A DNA stretch of 64,000 bases. It comes from Orychophragmus violaceus (taxonomy: Eukaryota > Streptophyta > Magnoliopsida > Brassicales > Brassicaceae). Below the pieces are notes generated by a model. That model made no database searches. It saw only the letters and a list, made by a program, of their open reading frames with translations, and was not told the DNA's origin. The stretch lies in contig CM058238.1 in assembly GCA_030180135.1 (NCBI GenBank), positions 92,264,619-92,328,618 of the forward strand, given 5' to 3'. Below, one piece after another: positions 21,731-34,948 of this stretch. The translations under genes were made by a program, and so were the position numbers. Each line of letters begins with the position of its first letter. The first letter of the stretch is position 1.

Positions 21731-22030
21731 AGGTAAGCCGGAGCTGAGGTTTCCGGGGCCCTATTCTTTTTTACAATTATTTTTTACACTAACAAAACTT
21801 TTATATAAAAAATTATCCAAAATAAAGAAAACAGTATAAACTAAATATAAAAAGAGATAAAAACAAAGGAATATTTTAAAAATATAATTTGATACACTAA
21901 AAATTCATATAATTTTTTATAATAAACATATGAAACATATATATTTTCATAAAATTACTATAAATTTTGGGGGCCCTATATAAGGCGGGGCCCCATTCAA
22001 AAGTTTCAAAAGAATGTGCCCAACTACGGC
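21731..22030. mobile_element. 300-bp insertion in Copia-A 5' LTR
   Basis: The 3' LTR reads ATTATGGTTTGGGCTTAGCCC without this segment. In the 5' LTR, TATGGTTT (21723-21730) and TATGGGTTT (22031-22039) flank it, which could be an 8-bp duplication typical of hAT-type insertion. The segment is AT-rich inside, with GGGGCCC near both ends. Clear terminal inverted repeats were not found. Confidence 0.5.
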
Positions 22031-22370
22031 TATGGGTTTAGCCCATTTATAACCTAAAAGTTATGTTAATTACATGTGTGTTTGAGTGAGTCGCCGAACA
22101 AAAGGAAACGTATTGGAGAGACCTTATTATGAAATTTTAACCAATTTGAGATTAGATGTCAACGGTACTCGCATTTCGTTGCTATCCACTTTGTGTGCGT
22201 ATGGATATCGGTAGAGACAACACATTTGGAGTGCTAAGAAAAACTAGAATTTTTTTTTTTAATTCCACGCAAAACATTCAGGTATATTCGAAATACTATA
22301 TCTAAATTTATTTTAACATTTGCATGAATTCTTTGCTAATTATTCATAAATTGATTTATAAAATCTTTGT

Positions 22371-23818
22371 ATTAATTGCGAAGTGTTTTTGGCTTTATAT
22401 TCATTTTCAAAATGGTCGATTACTAATCTTTATATTAATTGCGAAGTGCTTTTAGCTTTATATTACTAATTTGCCATTAATGAAATTAGGTTTTTTACAA
22501 TATTATCTTTAATTTATATTTATAATTTAATTATTTATTATATTAGTTTTAAAAATTAGTTTTTATTTTATTTTATAGATATACATGCGGACAGGAATAT
22601 ATATTTTATTTTATTTTATTTTATTTTAGAGATATGTGTCATCCGTATATAAAAAAAAGATAAAATGATAAATACAAAATTCTTTTTGAATTATGAGTTT
22701 TTAATATTGATAACTATGACTGTTGTGGATAATACAAATTTTTAATTATAATTTATTTTATTGCTATTAATTTTATTTTAGAATAAACTATATAAAAAGT
22801 TAAATATAATAATGTTTATATGTATATACTTACAAATAGTCTCATATAGTTTTTTATAATAATATTGTAGTTAAATTAAATTAATAATTTTTAATAAATA
22901 AAATTGTGTATTAATAATGTTTGTGCTCGTACATGATGCGAGCAAATCATACATCTCGGTCATAAGTTAACGCTTGGTTTTGTCAATATTTAATTTAATT
23001 AAATTTGTAAAACCTCGTTCGCAAAGGTTTGGCATGAAAACCTAACTATCAGTAATATAATTTGATTATAGTGATTGCCTGGTTTTCATATGTCGGCTTT
23101 GAAAGTGTTATATTTTATTATGAATAAATATAACTGATGATAAGTATGTATTTTTTGTTTGATTATTTGATTGATCAAATAAATAAATAAAATACTTATA
23201 TATCCATGATCAAATCCTTGATCTCTTTTACCTAAATCTTTGGAAGATTTTGACCAGATTTAGCTTAGTTATTAATAAATCAATTATATACATATAACAT
23301 ATGTATTATTTATATTTAACTATTTATATGAGATATAAAATTTTAAATATAAATAAAATTGGATTAAAATCAGTTTCTCAACAAAAATATTTTGATGCAT
23401 CTATAATCTTATCAACTATCAAAGTTTGTTTTATTGTGCGATGGGTTTGTCAAAGTAAGATGTCAGCAATTACATGAGTTAAGTAGATGGTAACAGTTAC
23501 CATGTGAAACAAGATTGGTTTACTTGACTAAGCTATCAAAACGGTTTTAGGCTTAGAGGCATATGTTGGATTTGACATAAGATGTCATCTAACAACCAAG
23601 AGTTATATTTGATATAATTAACAAGGTGTTGTTTACCTAAATAATTAAACATTCGGGGGTTGAGCCAAAGTTCACTCGAGTTCTAGTAAAATATGGATCT
23701 TGGATTATTATATTCAATTTAAGAAAATTGTTATTTGAATATAATGTGAGTTTTCTTAATTGTTGAGATTACTCTTATTCCCGAATATCATGTTAACATT
23801 TGCTATTCTTTCTCCAGC
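22371..23818. other. Copia-A leader, AT-rich, no gene
   Basis: This is the non-coding region between the 5' LTR and gag. A primer-binding site could not be found at the expected place, so the start of the leader is damaged or replaced. Copia-B and Copia-C also have long leaders (about 1.7-1.9 kb), so a long untranslated leader is a family trait. Confidence 0.5.
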
Positions 23819-26800
23819 AATGTCAACTCCTCACAATTCATTTTCATTGCGATCTGTCCTTGAGAAGGACAAATAATGGATTGAATTTCCTTGAATGATA
23901 TCGAAACTTGAGAATTGTTTTCAAACAGGAGAAAAAGGACTATGTCCTTGAAAACCTAAGACCAATGCTCAGCATGCAGAGAAAAATGCTTATGACAAGC
24001 ATGTCAATGATATGGTCGATGTGTGTTGTCTTATGTTAGCTACCATGAACTCAGACTTGCAAAAGAAATATTAGAACGTGGATTCGCCAATTGACATGAT
24101 CACTAGCCTGAAAGGAATGTTTCAGGAGCAAACACAAACTGAAAGATACCAGACGGTTAAGACTCCTATTAAATGCAAGCTACCGAAATATGATCTAGAT
24201 AGCCCATATGTCATTAAGATGATGGGTTATATTGATAACCTGACAAAACTGGATTGTCCTATCAACTAAGAGATGGCTACTAATCTCATCTTGCAGTCAT
24301 TTACGTCAAGCTATGATTTGTTTGTTATGAACTACAACATGAACAATTTGACAAAGACTTTTACTGAGTTGCATGGGATGCTAAAAACTGCTGAACCTAG
24401 CATTAAGAAGGACACCCCAAATGTCCTTATGGAACAAAAGGGTAAACAATTTAAGAAACTTGGTAAAAAAAAGAGAGATGGCAAGACGAGCTCGATTGTG
24501 AATCCAAGCGAGTCTAACCATGCCCCTTAGTTTAAACATGGTCCTTCTAAAGATGATAAGTGCCATTATTATAATGGTTATGGGCATTAGAAAATAATCT
24601 GCAATAAATTCCTGGAAGATCTGGAAAAGAAGAAGAAGAAGACTTTCGAGACATCATCTTCATGTATTTATCTTAAAAATGTAATTTTTACTACTTCTGG
24701 TTCTACTTCTTGGTACTAGATACCGACTGTGGTGCTCATATTTTTACAAATATGCAGGGCCTAAGCAACAATAGAACTTTGGAGAAAGGACAAGGGGACC
24801 TACTCGTTGGAAATAGAGCAAGAGTTTCTGCATTAACCGTAGGAACATTTAATTTGTCTTTACCTTCTGGCATGGTTTTAGAACTTAGGAATTGCTACTA
24901 TGTACCTCCTATAAGCATAGATATTATTTCCATTCCTTGTTTGGATTTAGAAGGATATTAGTTTTCAATTAAAAACAAGTTTTGTTTATTTAGTTATGAC
25001 GATATCTTTTATGGTAGCGGTCCACTAGAGAATGGACTATATGTTCTAAACCAAAGCGTGCCTATCTATAACATCAGTACCAAGAGATTTAAGTCAAATG
25101 ACACTAATCAAACTTTTCTTTGGCATTGTCGTTTGTGCCACATAAATGTGAAGCGTGTTCAAAAGCTTCATAGAGATGGACTTTTGAGATTATTTGATTA
25201 TGAATCATATGAGAAATGTGAATCGGGTTTATTGGGAAAAATGACTAAGACTCCTTTTATTGGACACAATGGAAGAGAAAAGGACTTGTTGGAACTTATA
25301 CATACTGATGTATGTGGACCGATGAGCATAAATGCTAGAGGAAACTACCAGTACTTCATCACATTTACTGACAACTTTAGTAGATATGGTTATGTTTATC
25401 TACTGAAACATAAGTCTGAATCTTTTGAAAAGTTCAAAGAATTCCAGAATGAAGTACATAACCAGCTTGGCAAGACAATCAAAGCTTTTCGATCAAATCG
25501 AGATGGTGAATATTTGAGTTAAACTTTCGATGATCATCTGAGAGAATGTGGAATTGTTTCACAACTCACTCCTCCAGGTACGCCACAACTGAATGGTGTT
25601 TCCGAAAGAAGAAATCAAACTTTATTAGATATGGTTCAAACATTGATGAGTCATGCCGATCTTCCATTATTCTTTTGGGGATACGCCCTGAAACGTCTGC
25701 GTTTATGCTGAATAGATGTCCATCAAAATCAGATGAGAAGACACCACATGAGATATGGACTGGAAGAGTTCCAAAATTTGTCTTTTCTAAAAATTTGGGG
25801 ATGTGATGCTTATGTTAAAAATATGTTTACCGATAAGCTCGGACCTAAATCTGATAAATGCAACTTCGTTGGTTATCCCAAAGAAACCAATGGTTATTAC
25901 TTTTACAACCCTATTGAGAACAAAGTTTTTGTTGCTCGTAATGATGCTTTTCTAGAAAGGAAATTTCTTTCTAAGAAAAACAGTGGGAGTAAAGTACAAC
26001 TCGAAGAAGTTCGAGAAAACATGAGATTGTTCCAGCTTCTCATGAAGAGGATCAATTAGATTTATGAAGAGTCGTAGAATCTACACCTGTGGAACCTAAG
26101 GTACGTAGGTCTCAAAGGATACATCACGAACTGTTAGATATGGGTTTTTGGTAACCGATCAGCATGAACTATTGATGATAGAGAGTGATTAACCTACATC
26201 CTTTGAGGAAGCAATGATGGGACCTGACTCCGAAAAATGGCTAGAAGCCTCAAAATCCGAAATGGAATCCATGTTAGTAAACAAAGTATGAACTTTGTTT
26301 GATTTACCTGATGGTGTCAAAACCATTGAGTGTAAATGGGTTTTCAAGAAGAAAAAGACGTGGATGGTAAAATACAGATATACAAAGCTAGATTGGTGGC
26401 TAAAGGTTACAAGCAAATTCATGGAATAGACTATGATGAAACCTATTCCCCAGTCGCAATGCTTAAGTCCATTCAGATTCTATTAGCAATTGCCACTATT
26501 ACAATTATGAGATATGATAAATGGATGTGAAAACAGCTTTCCTTAATGGAAATCTCAAAGAGGATGTGTACATGACACAACCTGAGGGATCACAGTCCAT
26601 GGAAGTGCTAGGAAAGTATGCAAGTTTCAACGTTCCATTTATGGTTTGAAGCAAGCATCTCGGAGTTGGAATCTTTGTTTTAATGAGGCAATCAAAGAGT
26701 TTGATTTCATTAGAAACGAAGAAGAACCTTGCGTTTACAACACGACTAGTGGGAGTGCAGTTGTTTTCTTAGTGTTGTATGTGGATGACATACTTCTTAT

Positions 26801-27758
26801 TGGGAATGACATCCTATTCTTAATTCTGTAAAGACTTGGCTTGGAAGTTGCTTCTGAAGGAAAGACATGGGAGAAGCCGCGTATATTCTTGGAATAAGAA
26901 TTTATAGAGATAGATTAAACAAGTTTATTGGATTGTGTCAAGATACTTATATAGATAAGGTCTTGCACAGATTCCAAATTCATGATCCAAAGAAAGGTTT
27001 TCTACCAATATCTCATGGCATAACTCTCAGCAAGACTCAGTGTCCTTCGACACATGATGAGCGAGAGAGGATGAGTAGAATCCCATATGCTTCTGCTATA
27101 GTATCTATCATGTATGCCATGATATGTACTCGTCCACATGTTGCATGCGCTTTGAGCGTGACGAGTAGATACCAATATGATCCAGGTGAGTGTCACCGGT
27201 CAGCAGTCAAGAACATACTTAAATATTTGAGAAATACTAAGGATAAGTTCTTGGTATATGGAGGAAATGATGAGCTTGTTGTGAGATGTTAAACCAATGC
27301 GAGTTTCCAGACATACAAAGATGATTACCGATCACAATCTGGTTTTATATTTTGTCTTAATGGAGGAGCTGTAAGTTGGAAGAGTTCTAAGCATAGCATT
27401 GTAGCAGACTCTACAACCAAAGCTGAATACATTGCTGCTTCTGAAGCAGCAAAGGAAGTTGTTTGGATTTAGAAGTTCATTATTGAACTTGGTGTGGTTC
27501 ATAGTATTTCTAGCCCAGTGGATCTGTATTGTGACAACAATGGAGTTATCGCACAATCAAAAAAACATAGATCCCACCAGAAATCCAAACACATTCAAGG
27601 AAGATATCATCTCATTCGTGAGATTGTTGATAGAGGAGATGTGAAAATTTATGTCTCAACGGATGCAAATGTTGTTGATCCATTGAGGAAGCCTCTTCCA
27701 CGGCCTAAGCATGAGAGTCATACTGCTAGCATAGGCATTAAGTTTCTTAAGATGTGAT
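23819..27758 (+). pseudogene. Copia-A gag-pol, many stops and frameshifts
   Basis: Pieces appear in the normal Ty1/copia order. A gag start reads MSTPHNSFSLRSVLEKDK and is followed at once by a stop. Further gag lies to about 24600, with a damaged zinc knuckle. Then come protease (DTDCGAHI near 24715), integrase (25058-25800, with WHCRLCHINVKRVQKLH and HTDVCGPM), reverse transcriptase (26330-26830, with YVDDILLIGND) and RNase H (about 27300-27640). Each domain is broken by stops or frame changes, so no protein can be made. Confidence 0.9.
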
Positions 27759-28580
27759 CTTGATTCTAGTGGGAGGATTTTCGTTTTATGATATGATGTT
27801 CATGTTTACATACATTTGGTTATGTTTTCAAATTAATAAAATTTGTTTCAGATTTATTTGGTTACTGGATAACAAACAGAGTCCCATAATAATTTATATC
27901 ATTTTATAGGTCATCAAGAATGTGACTTGATCATGAACCCTGTAAGTGAAAGATGGCATAAATTATTATGGTCCCTAGTCAAGGTTATTAAAATGGGACG
28001 TTAATAATGAAGATGACCAGTATGTGAGGTGGCTGATGACTAAGTTTTCTGGAGTCATTTAATATGTTGTATTAAAGCCAATCGCATAGACATGTGTTGG
28101 GGAACACAGTGTTCGACTGACCCGCTATGAGAACTCTACAATATTATTATATGAGTGTCATAAGAGTTTCTCATCACGACTATAGAGTATAGTCCTTTGA
28201 CAGGAGTTCATCATGATTTCTTACTTCTAGATTAGTTCACTTTGACCTTGTCAAACGTCAGTCGTAAGAGATGATTATAAAAACATTGATTGGATGTACT
28301 ATGAATTTTGTAAGGAATATGGATGAAACAAGATGGAATTTGTCCCTCCTATATAACGGGAGATAAATATCGTTGGGCTTATCGAATTTTTGATACTGAG
28401 AAATGCATGGTCGTGCTCAAACGAGATGAATGTCAGTCGTTTGTTTAATCAGTATAAATCGGGGTTCGATAAACGTGATCTAGCATAATAAGGATGACAT
28501 CGTTTCTTCATTTATGCTAAAATCAAGATATAGAGACAAAGAGATTATGAGAATAGATGATTCCAGTACAAGTGGGAGAT

Positions 28581-28834
28581 TGTTGGGATTGTCCTCAAAT
28601 TATTTATTATAGTAGTAACGTCGAGGTTCGATAATGATATAATATTATGTGATTATAATGTTTTGTTAGAAATCACTTAAAATCTATGGATTTAGAATCC
28701 ATTGCAAATATTGTACGATCCTACAAGGTCACATTTAAGCAAATTGGATCATAAATATGATGGGGTTTAATGTATAATATTGTATATATATATAAAATAT
28801 ATAATGTTATATATATGTGATATATATAATAAAG

Positions 28835-28872
<38 letters not shown>

Positions 28873-28907
28873 GTACGTTAATATTATGGTTTGGGCTTAG
28901 CCCATTT
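28581..28907 (+). repeat. Copia-A 3' LTR, first part
   Basis: It starts TGTTGGGATTG after the purine tract and matches the 5' LTR start with numerous differences. It contains an (AT)17 run at 28837-28870. The LTR stops at the 11-bp LINE target duplication TTAGCCCATTT (28897-28907) and continues at 43829. Confidence 0.85.
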
Positions 28908-29132
28908 TTTTTTTGGTGAAACAGAAATATTTAATTAATTCGAAAGTTAAACGATTACAGCAGGTGAGATCTCAGATTGCTTAAGAGCAACATTAGCTAA
29001 CTCATCCGCTTTCCTGTTCTCAACCCTCGGTACAAAGATGAATGTGCGCCTAGAAAAGTGTTTAGACAAATTGATTATGTCGATGATGATTCCGAAGCAC
29101 TCCGGTAGAAGCTTTCTCCCTTTGATTTCTTC

Positions 29133-31170
29133 TGTAATGGCCCAAATCCGGCCCATTTTAAAATTTTCTAAAAAGAAGAGGAGAAGCCCAAATCCCATTG
29201 CTTGAGCCCAAAGAAAAGGGAGGAATGGGCCAGAAGCCCAAGGCCCAACCCGTCAGATCTGGAAACCCTAGTCAGATCCCCTATAAAAAGAGAGCTAGCC
29301 CCCTCATTTCTGCACACTTCCCAAAGCAAAGAAACTTTGCCCGAGCCGAGCCAGCCAGCAGCCATTGACCGACCGCCGGAGCCGACGACCAGCCGCCGGC
29401 CGGACCACCGCCGGAGCACCACGCCGTCGCCGGACCGCCACCGCACCACCGCTCGGAGCCGCCGCGAGTCGCCGGAATTCTCGCCGGATTTCTCTGCCTG
29501 TTCCCGTTCTCGATCTCGGAGCCCCAGTCGTCGTCTTCTCGATTCGTTTGAGTTCGGAGCCCTTCGTTCTTCGCGTTCCTAAGGTGAGAATCTCCAGATC
29601 TCAGATCTACTTCGGTTTCTTCTCCCAAACCCCAGATCTGCTTCAGATCTATGCTTCTAATGGATAGAAGTTGTAGATCTGAACTGTATCTTCTTCGTTT
29701 GCTCAGATCTGCGTCAGATCTATGCTTCTGATGGATAGAAGTTGTAGATCTGAACCGTATCTTCTTCGTTGTCCACTTCGCTTGGCTAAAACCTAGATCT
29801 GCGTGCAGGATCACCAGATCTATAGCCGGAGAAGATTTTTCGGATTTCCGTCATTAATCTGGCCGTCATCTTTCAAAGCGTTTTCCCGTTGAACCGTAAG
29901 GATCCACATAACTCACAATATATCATTAGAAAGATCTCGGTCTCCTCTTTCCAGAAAGGTAAGAATCGCTCCGATCAGATTTACCGTTTGAGAGTTATGA
30001 CCGTTTTCCCAAAACGTGTCTGTGTTGTTGCGAATCTGTGATGGTTTATTGGATCTGTGTTTTGGGATGGGCAAATGAAGTCCGCTTTACCCGAAACTTG
30101 GCAGGGACATTGTGGACTCATAGATCTAGATCTTGGTTGAAGGAGAACCGGTTTCGGTCTTAGGAGCATAGGGAAGCATGTCGTCGAAGTTGTAGCAGCA
30201 ATTCTGTCCAAGTAGGCATTCGTTCGTTGTTGTGGCTACGGTGAGGACCGAACGTGATCTCTTCTCTATTCTAATTCGATGTTGAGTAGCGAATCTTCGT
30301 TTAATAGTGTCTTTCCTAGGTAGTATAGATCTAGTTGTTGATTTGCGTTGATGTGATTGATAATAACTTAGATCATAGGACATCACTTAAACCGAAAACG
30401 GAACTTAGACACTAGGATATCATTTGAACTGAAAACGTTGCTTGTGTGTGAAGACTATGCTTGATAGAACTGTTTAGGTCCCCCGAAAGGGTGTTTGGTG
30501 ACGGCACATGTACATTGCACCTAGTACGTGTCCCTTGTATCGTCGTAAGGGGAGTTTCGGCGAGCTCCCCGAAGGGTAAAGTTGGAGTTGGAGTTGGAGT
30601 TGGGCACCGAGGCCAATGGCGGGCTTCGGTTGCTATTTCTGTTCCCCCCCCATTCTTCTGTTTCTCCCCCCCCTGAGGCCTTTCTGTGTAGCGTAGTTGA
30701 GTGCGTTGTTTGTGCATTCGGGCGTTGGGTGCAAGGTGTTATTAACCGTGGACTCGTGTTTGATGTTGTGTTAGTGTAAAGTAGAGATAGCGGTATTCCT
30801 AGAATCCGCCCTCACTGGGTATTGGTGTAAACCAATTACTCAGGCCTCCTTCGTTGATTGTTTTGCAGGTAACCCTGGAGCGTTGCAGGGGTAGACGGAC
30901 GGTGTGGTGCATTGTTTTGGGAATGGGAACTCCTTCTCTTCTTTTTCGTTCTTTCGTTTTCAATAAGACTTATGCGATTCTTTCTTTTCACATTTCAAAC
31001 TATTTCAGTTGGCTTATTTATGTAAGACTTGGTTTTCCATCTCAATAAAGTAGACTCTTTTCGGTTATTTATGTGTCGGTTCCGGTTTATGACTTGGTCC
31101 GCTTCTGTGGACTATGACTCGTGGAGTCAAAGAGTCGTTGACTTAGGATCCGAAGGGACGGGGCGTTACA
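29133..31170 (+). repeat. 5' LTR of the young gypsy-type element
   Basis: It begins TGTAATGGCCC and ends GGGCGTTACA. A TATA box (CTATAAAAAG, 29281-29290) lies about 150 bp in, so the transcript would start near 29315. The next 250 bp are very GC-rich (CCGCCGG) and open on both strands. GGAGTT repeats occur near 30582-30600. Differences from the 3' LTR seen by eye: 29453 (T, against C) and 29498-29499 (CT, against TC). Confidence 0.95.
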
Positions 31171-32910
31171 ATTTTGGTATCAGAGCCGGGTTAGACCTAG
31201 CCAGTGCTGCCCTGGCTAGGTAGGGTGGAGTAGTGTATTTATATTCGGATTTCAATGTCGTTTTCAAAGTTGTTTTCAAAGTGTTTTCAATGCTTTTCTA
31301 AATGGGGATTTCCAAAAGCTAGATTCTAGAGCACCACCCACCGAAGCTTCTGTAATCTCCAGGTTCTTTAGTTAGTAGGTTCTTCTCTAACCCTTTCAGA
31401 TGTCCTTCATGTTGAAAAGGAGCTTCGGAAGAGAGTGCTGCAAGGATGTGTTGTTGTTGCTAGCAGGCGTGGTCTACAAGCAGAGATGGATGAGTTTAAA
31501 AAGCAGCTAGGGGGCCTGGGGAAGGAAAGGATCGATCAGATCAAGTAGATCAGCGTGTGAGCACTTGTCATGTAGTAAAGAAGGGTGACAAGGGTTTCAG
31601 ACTTTGTATGGACTACCAGAGTGTGAATAAGACCGGTGTAAGGAAATCATCATCCAGAAAAGAAGCTGGAGCTTGGGAGGCAGCAGTCGGTTGAACCAGA
31701 GAACCTGTGGAGCAAGAGCAAGAGGTCGATGGAAAGACCGGATTGCCAGGAAGCCATAGGAAGCAGTGGAGTTCAAATTGGAGTAAGCGGCAAGAATTGT
31801 TTGTGGTGTTTGGTGCACAAGGAACATTTGGAGAGTGTCCAAATCTATTCCAAGTAGGGAACCTTGGAATCAGATTTGTGAGATCAACTTCAATGAGTTA
31901 TGGACGGCTCGTTGAAGTCTGATCAAGTTGGGAAGCTGGAGAAGATCCTCGTGATACGACATGCTCAAGATTCAACGGTAGAGCCGGAAAGGAAACAGTC
32001 TGCCCTGGAGATCTTTGTGGATTACAGGAGCAGCTATTGGAATTCCCCAGATGGAAAAGAAGATCGCATAAGCGTTTTGGGAAGTGGCGTTGTGGCATTT
32101 GGAATTGCCTAGTCAGCTGGACTTCAGTAATTGCAAGCTCAAGTGGACAAAAGCGGGTTATTGGAAATGAAATTCCAACGGAAGTGTTAGGACAACACTA
32201 TGGCGGATCGGCAGGAAGCTACAAGAGGGAGCAAAGGAGGGCCAATTTAAATGGGGAAAGAAACCCAAAGGATGGTGCTTGGAAGACACCACAGCTGGAT
32301 CACAAGGTATGAAACCTTGAGCTGGAAGTCAGACTGGAAACCGGTCTGGGAATCAGAGTGCGCAGCGGAAGCGTGATGGGCCGTTCCCCATAAGTCAGGT
32401 AGCCATAATGGACATGGTTAACCTCATCGCTCACCAAGGAAAAGCAAGGATGATAATTTGTGCGACAGTCAACACCATAGTGCACGGTAGTGGAAAACCG
32501 TCGAAGAAAATCCATTTGGAAGTGGATGATGTATTTTGGCACGGTAATGGAAACCGTTGAGGAGAACTGGTTTGAAGCGGAGCATCTCATTCAGGTATGA
32601 GAACCGCTCGAGGGATGAGTGTTGTTTCTAACATTGGAGACCGACCCTAATGGACATGGGCGGTAGCATGTGGCGTTTTGCGTTGCATTCTGGGAGCTGC
32701 TAATGGATTGGTACCAAGGAGAAGGACACTTCAGAGCGTGGTTGGAAATAAGGGGGGGAGAAGCAGTCTTCAGGATCCAAGGATAAGTTCTCTTCAAGCG
32801 AGCAAGTGATCAAGTTCAGTGTCTGGTTGTGGAGTGTTGTTGGTAAAAAGTTGCAGTGGAGAACTCTCGCCTCAGAATTCGGGACGAATTCTTTTTAAGG
32901 GGGGGAGAAT
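31171..32910 (+). pseudogene. Internal region with scrambled gypsy pol remnants
   Basis: After the primer-binding site, short traces of gypsy reverse transcriptase appear (GFRLCMDYQSVNKT near 31590, compare the usual RLCVDYRxLNxxT). A possible integrase-like piece (QLLEFPRWK) lies near 32035. These are separated by unrelated or rearranged sequence with stops in every frame. The 3' end has the GGGACGAATTCTTTTTAAGG and GGGGGAGAAT pattern typical of gypsy elements just before the 3' LTR. Nothing here can encode a working enzyme. Confidence 0.7.
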
Positions 32911-34948
32911 TGTAATGGCCCAAATCCGGCCCATTTTAAAATTTTCTAAAAAGAAGAGGAGAAGCCCAAATCCCATTGCTTGAGCCCAAAGAAAAGGGAG
33001 GAATGGGCCAGAAGCCCAAGGCCCAACCCGTCAGATCTGGAAACCCTAGTCAGATCCCCTATAAAAAGAGAGCTAGCCCCCTCATTTCTGCACACTTCCC
33101 AAAGCAAAGAAACTTTGCCCGAGCCGAGCCAGCCAGCAGCCATTGACCGACCGCCGGAGCCGACGACCAGCCGCCGGCCGGACCACCGCCGGAGCACCAC
33201 GCCGTCGCCGGACCGCCACCGCACCACCGCCCGGAGCCGCCGCGAGTCGCCGGAATTCTCGCCGGATTTCTCTGCTCGTTCCCGTTCTCGATCTCGGAGC
33301 CCCAGTCGTCGTCTTCTCGATTCGTTTGAGTTCGGAGCCCTTCGTTCTTCGCGTTCCTAAGGTGAGAATCTCCAGATCTCAGATCTACTTCGGTTTCTTC
33401 TCCCAAACCCCAGATCTGCTTCAGATCTATGCTTCTAATGGATAGAAGTTGTAGATCTGAACTGTATCTTCTTCGTTTGCTCAGATCTGCGTCAGATCTA
33501 TGCTTCTGATGGATAGAAGTTGTAGATCTGAACCGTATCTTCTTCGTTGTCCACTTCGCTTGGCTAAAACCTAGATCTGCGTGCAGGATCACCAGATCTA
33601 TAGCCGGAGAAGATTTTTCGGATTTCCGTCATTAATCTGGCCGTCATCTTTCAAAGCGTTTTCCCGTTGAACCGTAAGGATCCACATAACTCACAATATA
33701 TCATTAGAAAGATCTCGGTCTCCTCTTTCCAGAAAGGTAAGAATCGCTCCGATCAGATTTACCGTTTGAGAGTTATGACCGTTTTCCCAAAACGTGTCTG
33801 TGTTGTTGCGAATCTGTGATGGTTTATTGGATCTGTGTTTTGGGATGGGCAAATGAAGTCCGCTTTACCCGAAACTTGGCAGGGACATTGTGGACTCATA
33901 GATCTAGATCTTGGTTGAAGGAGAACCGGTTTCGGTCTTAGGAGCATAGGGAAGCATGTCGTCGAAGTTGTAGCAGCAATTCTGTCCAAGTAGGCATTCG
34001 TTCGTTGTTGTGGCTACGGTGAGGACCGAACGTGATCTCTTCTCTATTCTAATTCGATGTTGAGTAGCGAATCTTCGTTTAATAGTGTCTTTCCTAGGTA
34101 GTATAGATCTAGTTGTTGATTTGCGTTGATGTGATTGATAATAACTTAGATCATAGGACATCACTTAAACCGAAAACGGAACTTAGACACTAGGATATCA
34201 TTTGAACTGAAAACGTTGCTTGTGTGTGAAGACTATGCTTGATAGAACTGTTTAGGTCCCCCGAAAGGGTGTTTGGTGACGGCACATGTACATTGCACCT
34301 AGTACGTGTCCCTTGTATCGTCGTAAGGGGAGTTTCGGCGAGCTCCCCGAAGGGTAAAGTTGGAGTTGGAGTTGGAGTTGGGCACCGAGGCCAATGGCGG
34401 GCTTCGGTTGCTATTTCTGTTCCCCCCCCATTCTTCTGTTTCTCCCCCCCCTGAGGCCTTTCTGTGTAGCGTAGTTGAGTGCGTTGTTTGTGCATTCGGG
34501 CGTTGGGTGCAAGGTGTTATTAACCGTGGACTCGTGTTTGATGTTGTGTTAGTGTAAAGTAGAGATAGCGGTATTCCTAGAATCCGCCCTCACTGGGTAT
34601 TGGTGTAAACCAATTACTCAGGCCTCCTTCGTTGATTGTTTTGCAGGTAACCCTGGAGCGTTGCAGGGGTAGACGGACGGTGTGGTGCATTGTTTTGGGA
34701 ATGGGAACTCCTTCTCTTCTTTTTCGTTCTTTCGTTTTCAATAAGACTTATGCGATTCTTTCTTTTCACATTTCAAACTATTTCAGTTGGCTTATTTATG
34801 TAAGACTTGGTTTTCCATCTCAATAAAGTAGACTCTTTTCGGTTATTTATGTGTCGGTTCCGGTTTATGACTTGGTCCGCTTCTGTGGACTATGACTCGT
34901 GGAGTCAAAGAGTCGTTGACTTAGGATCCGAAGGGACGGGGCGTTACA
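32911..34948 (+). repeat. 3' LTR of the young gypsy-type element
   Basis: It is 2,038 bp, the same length as the 5' LTR, with C at 33231 and TC at the site matching 29498-29499. It is followed directly by the second TCTTC. The open frames in this LTR repeat those of the 5' LTR and are not taken as genes. Confidence 0.95.

Larger units (their letters stand above)
29133..34948 (+). mobile_element. Young non-autonomous gypsy-type LTR element, TSD TCTTC
   Basis: The LTRs at 29133-31170 and 32911-34948 are both 2,038 bp and differ at three sites by eye. TCTTC flanks the element at 29128-29132 and 34949-34953. The primer-binding site TGGTATCAGAGC is at 31175-31186 and a purine tract lies at 32898-32909. 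The internal region is only 1,740 bp, with broken gypsy pol pieces and no full domain. It must have been copied by enzymes from elsewhere. It is inserted in the LINE's RNase H region. Confidence 0.97.

Noticed and set aside
29202..29814. Arg/Ser-rich open frames up to 177 aa on both strands (also at 32980-33592)
   Set aside because: They lie in the GC-rich part of an LTR, are open on both strands at once, and occur identically in both LTRs. They have no conserved domain.
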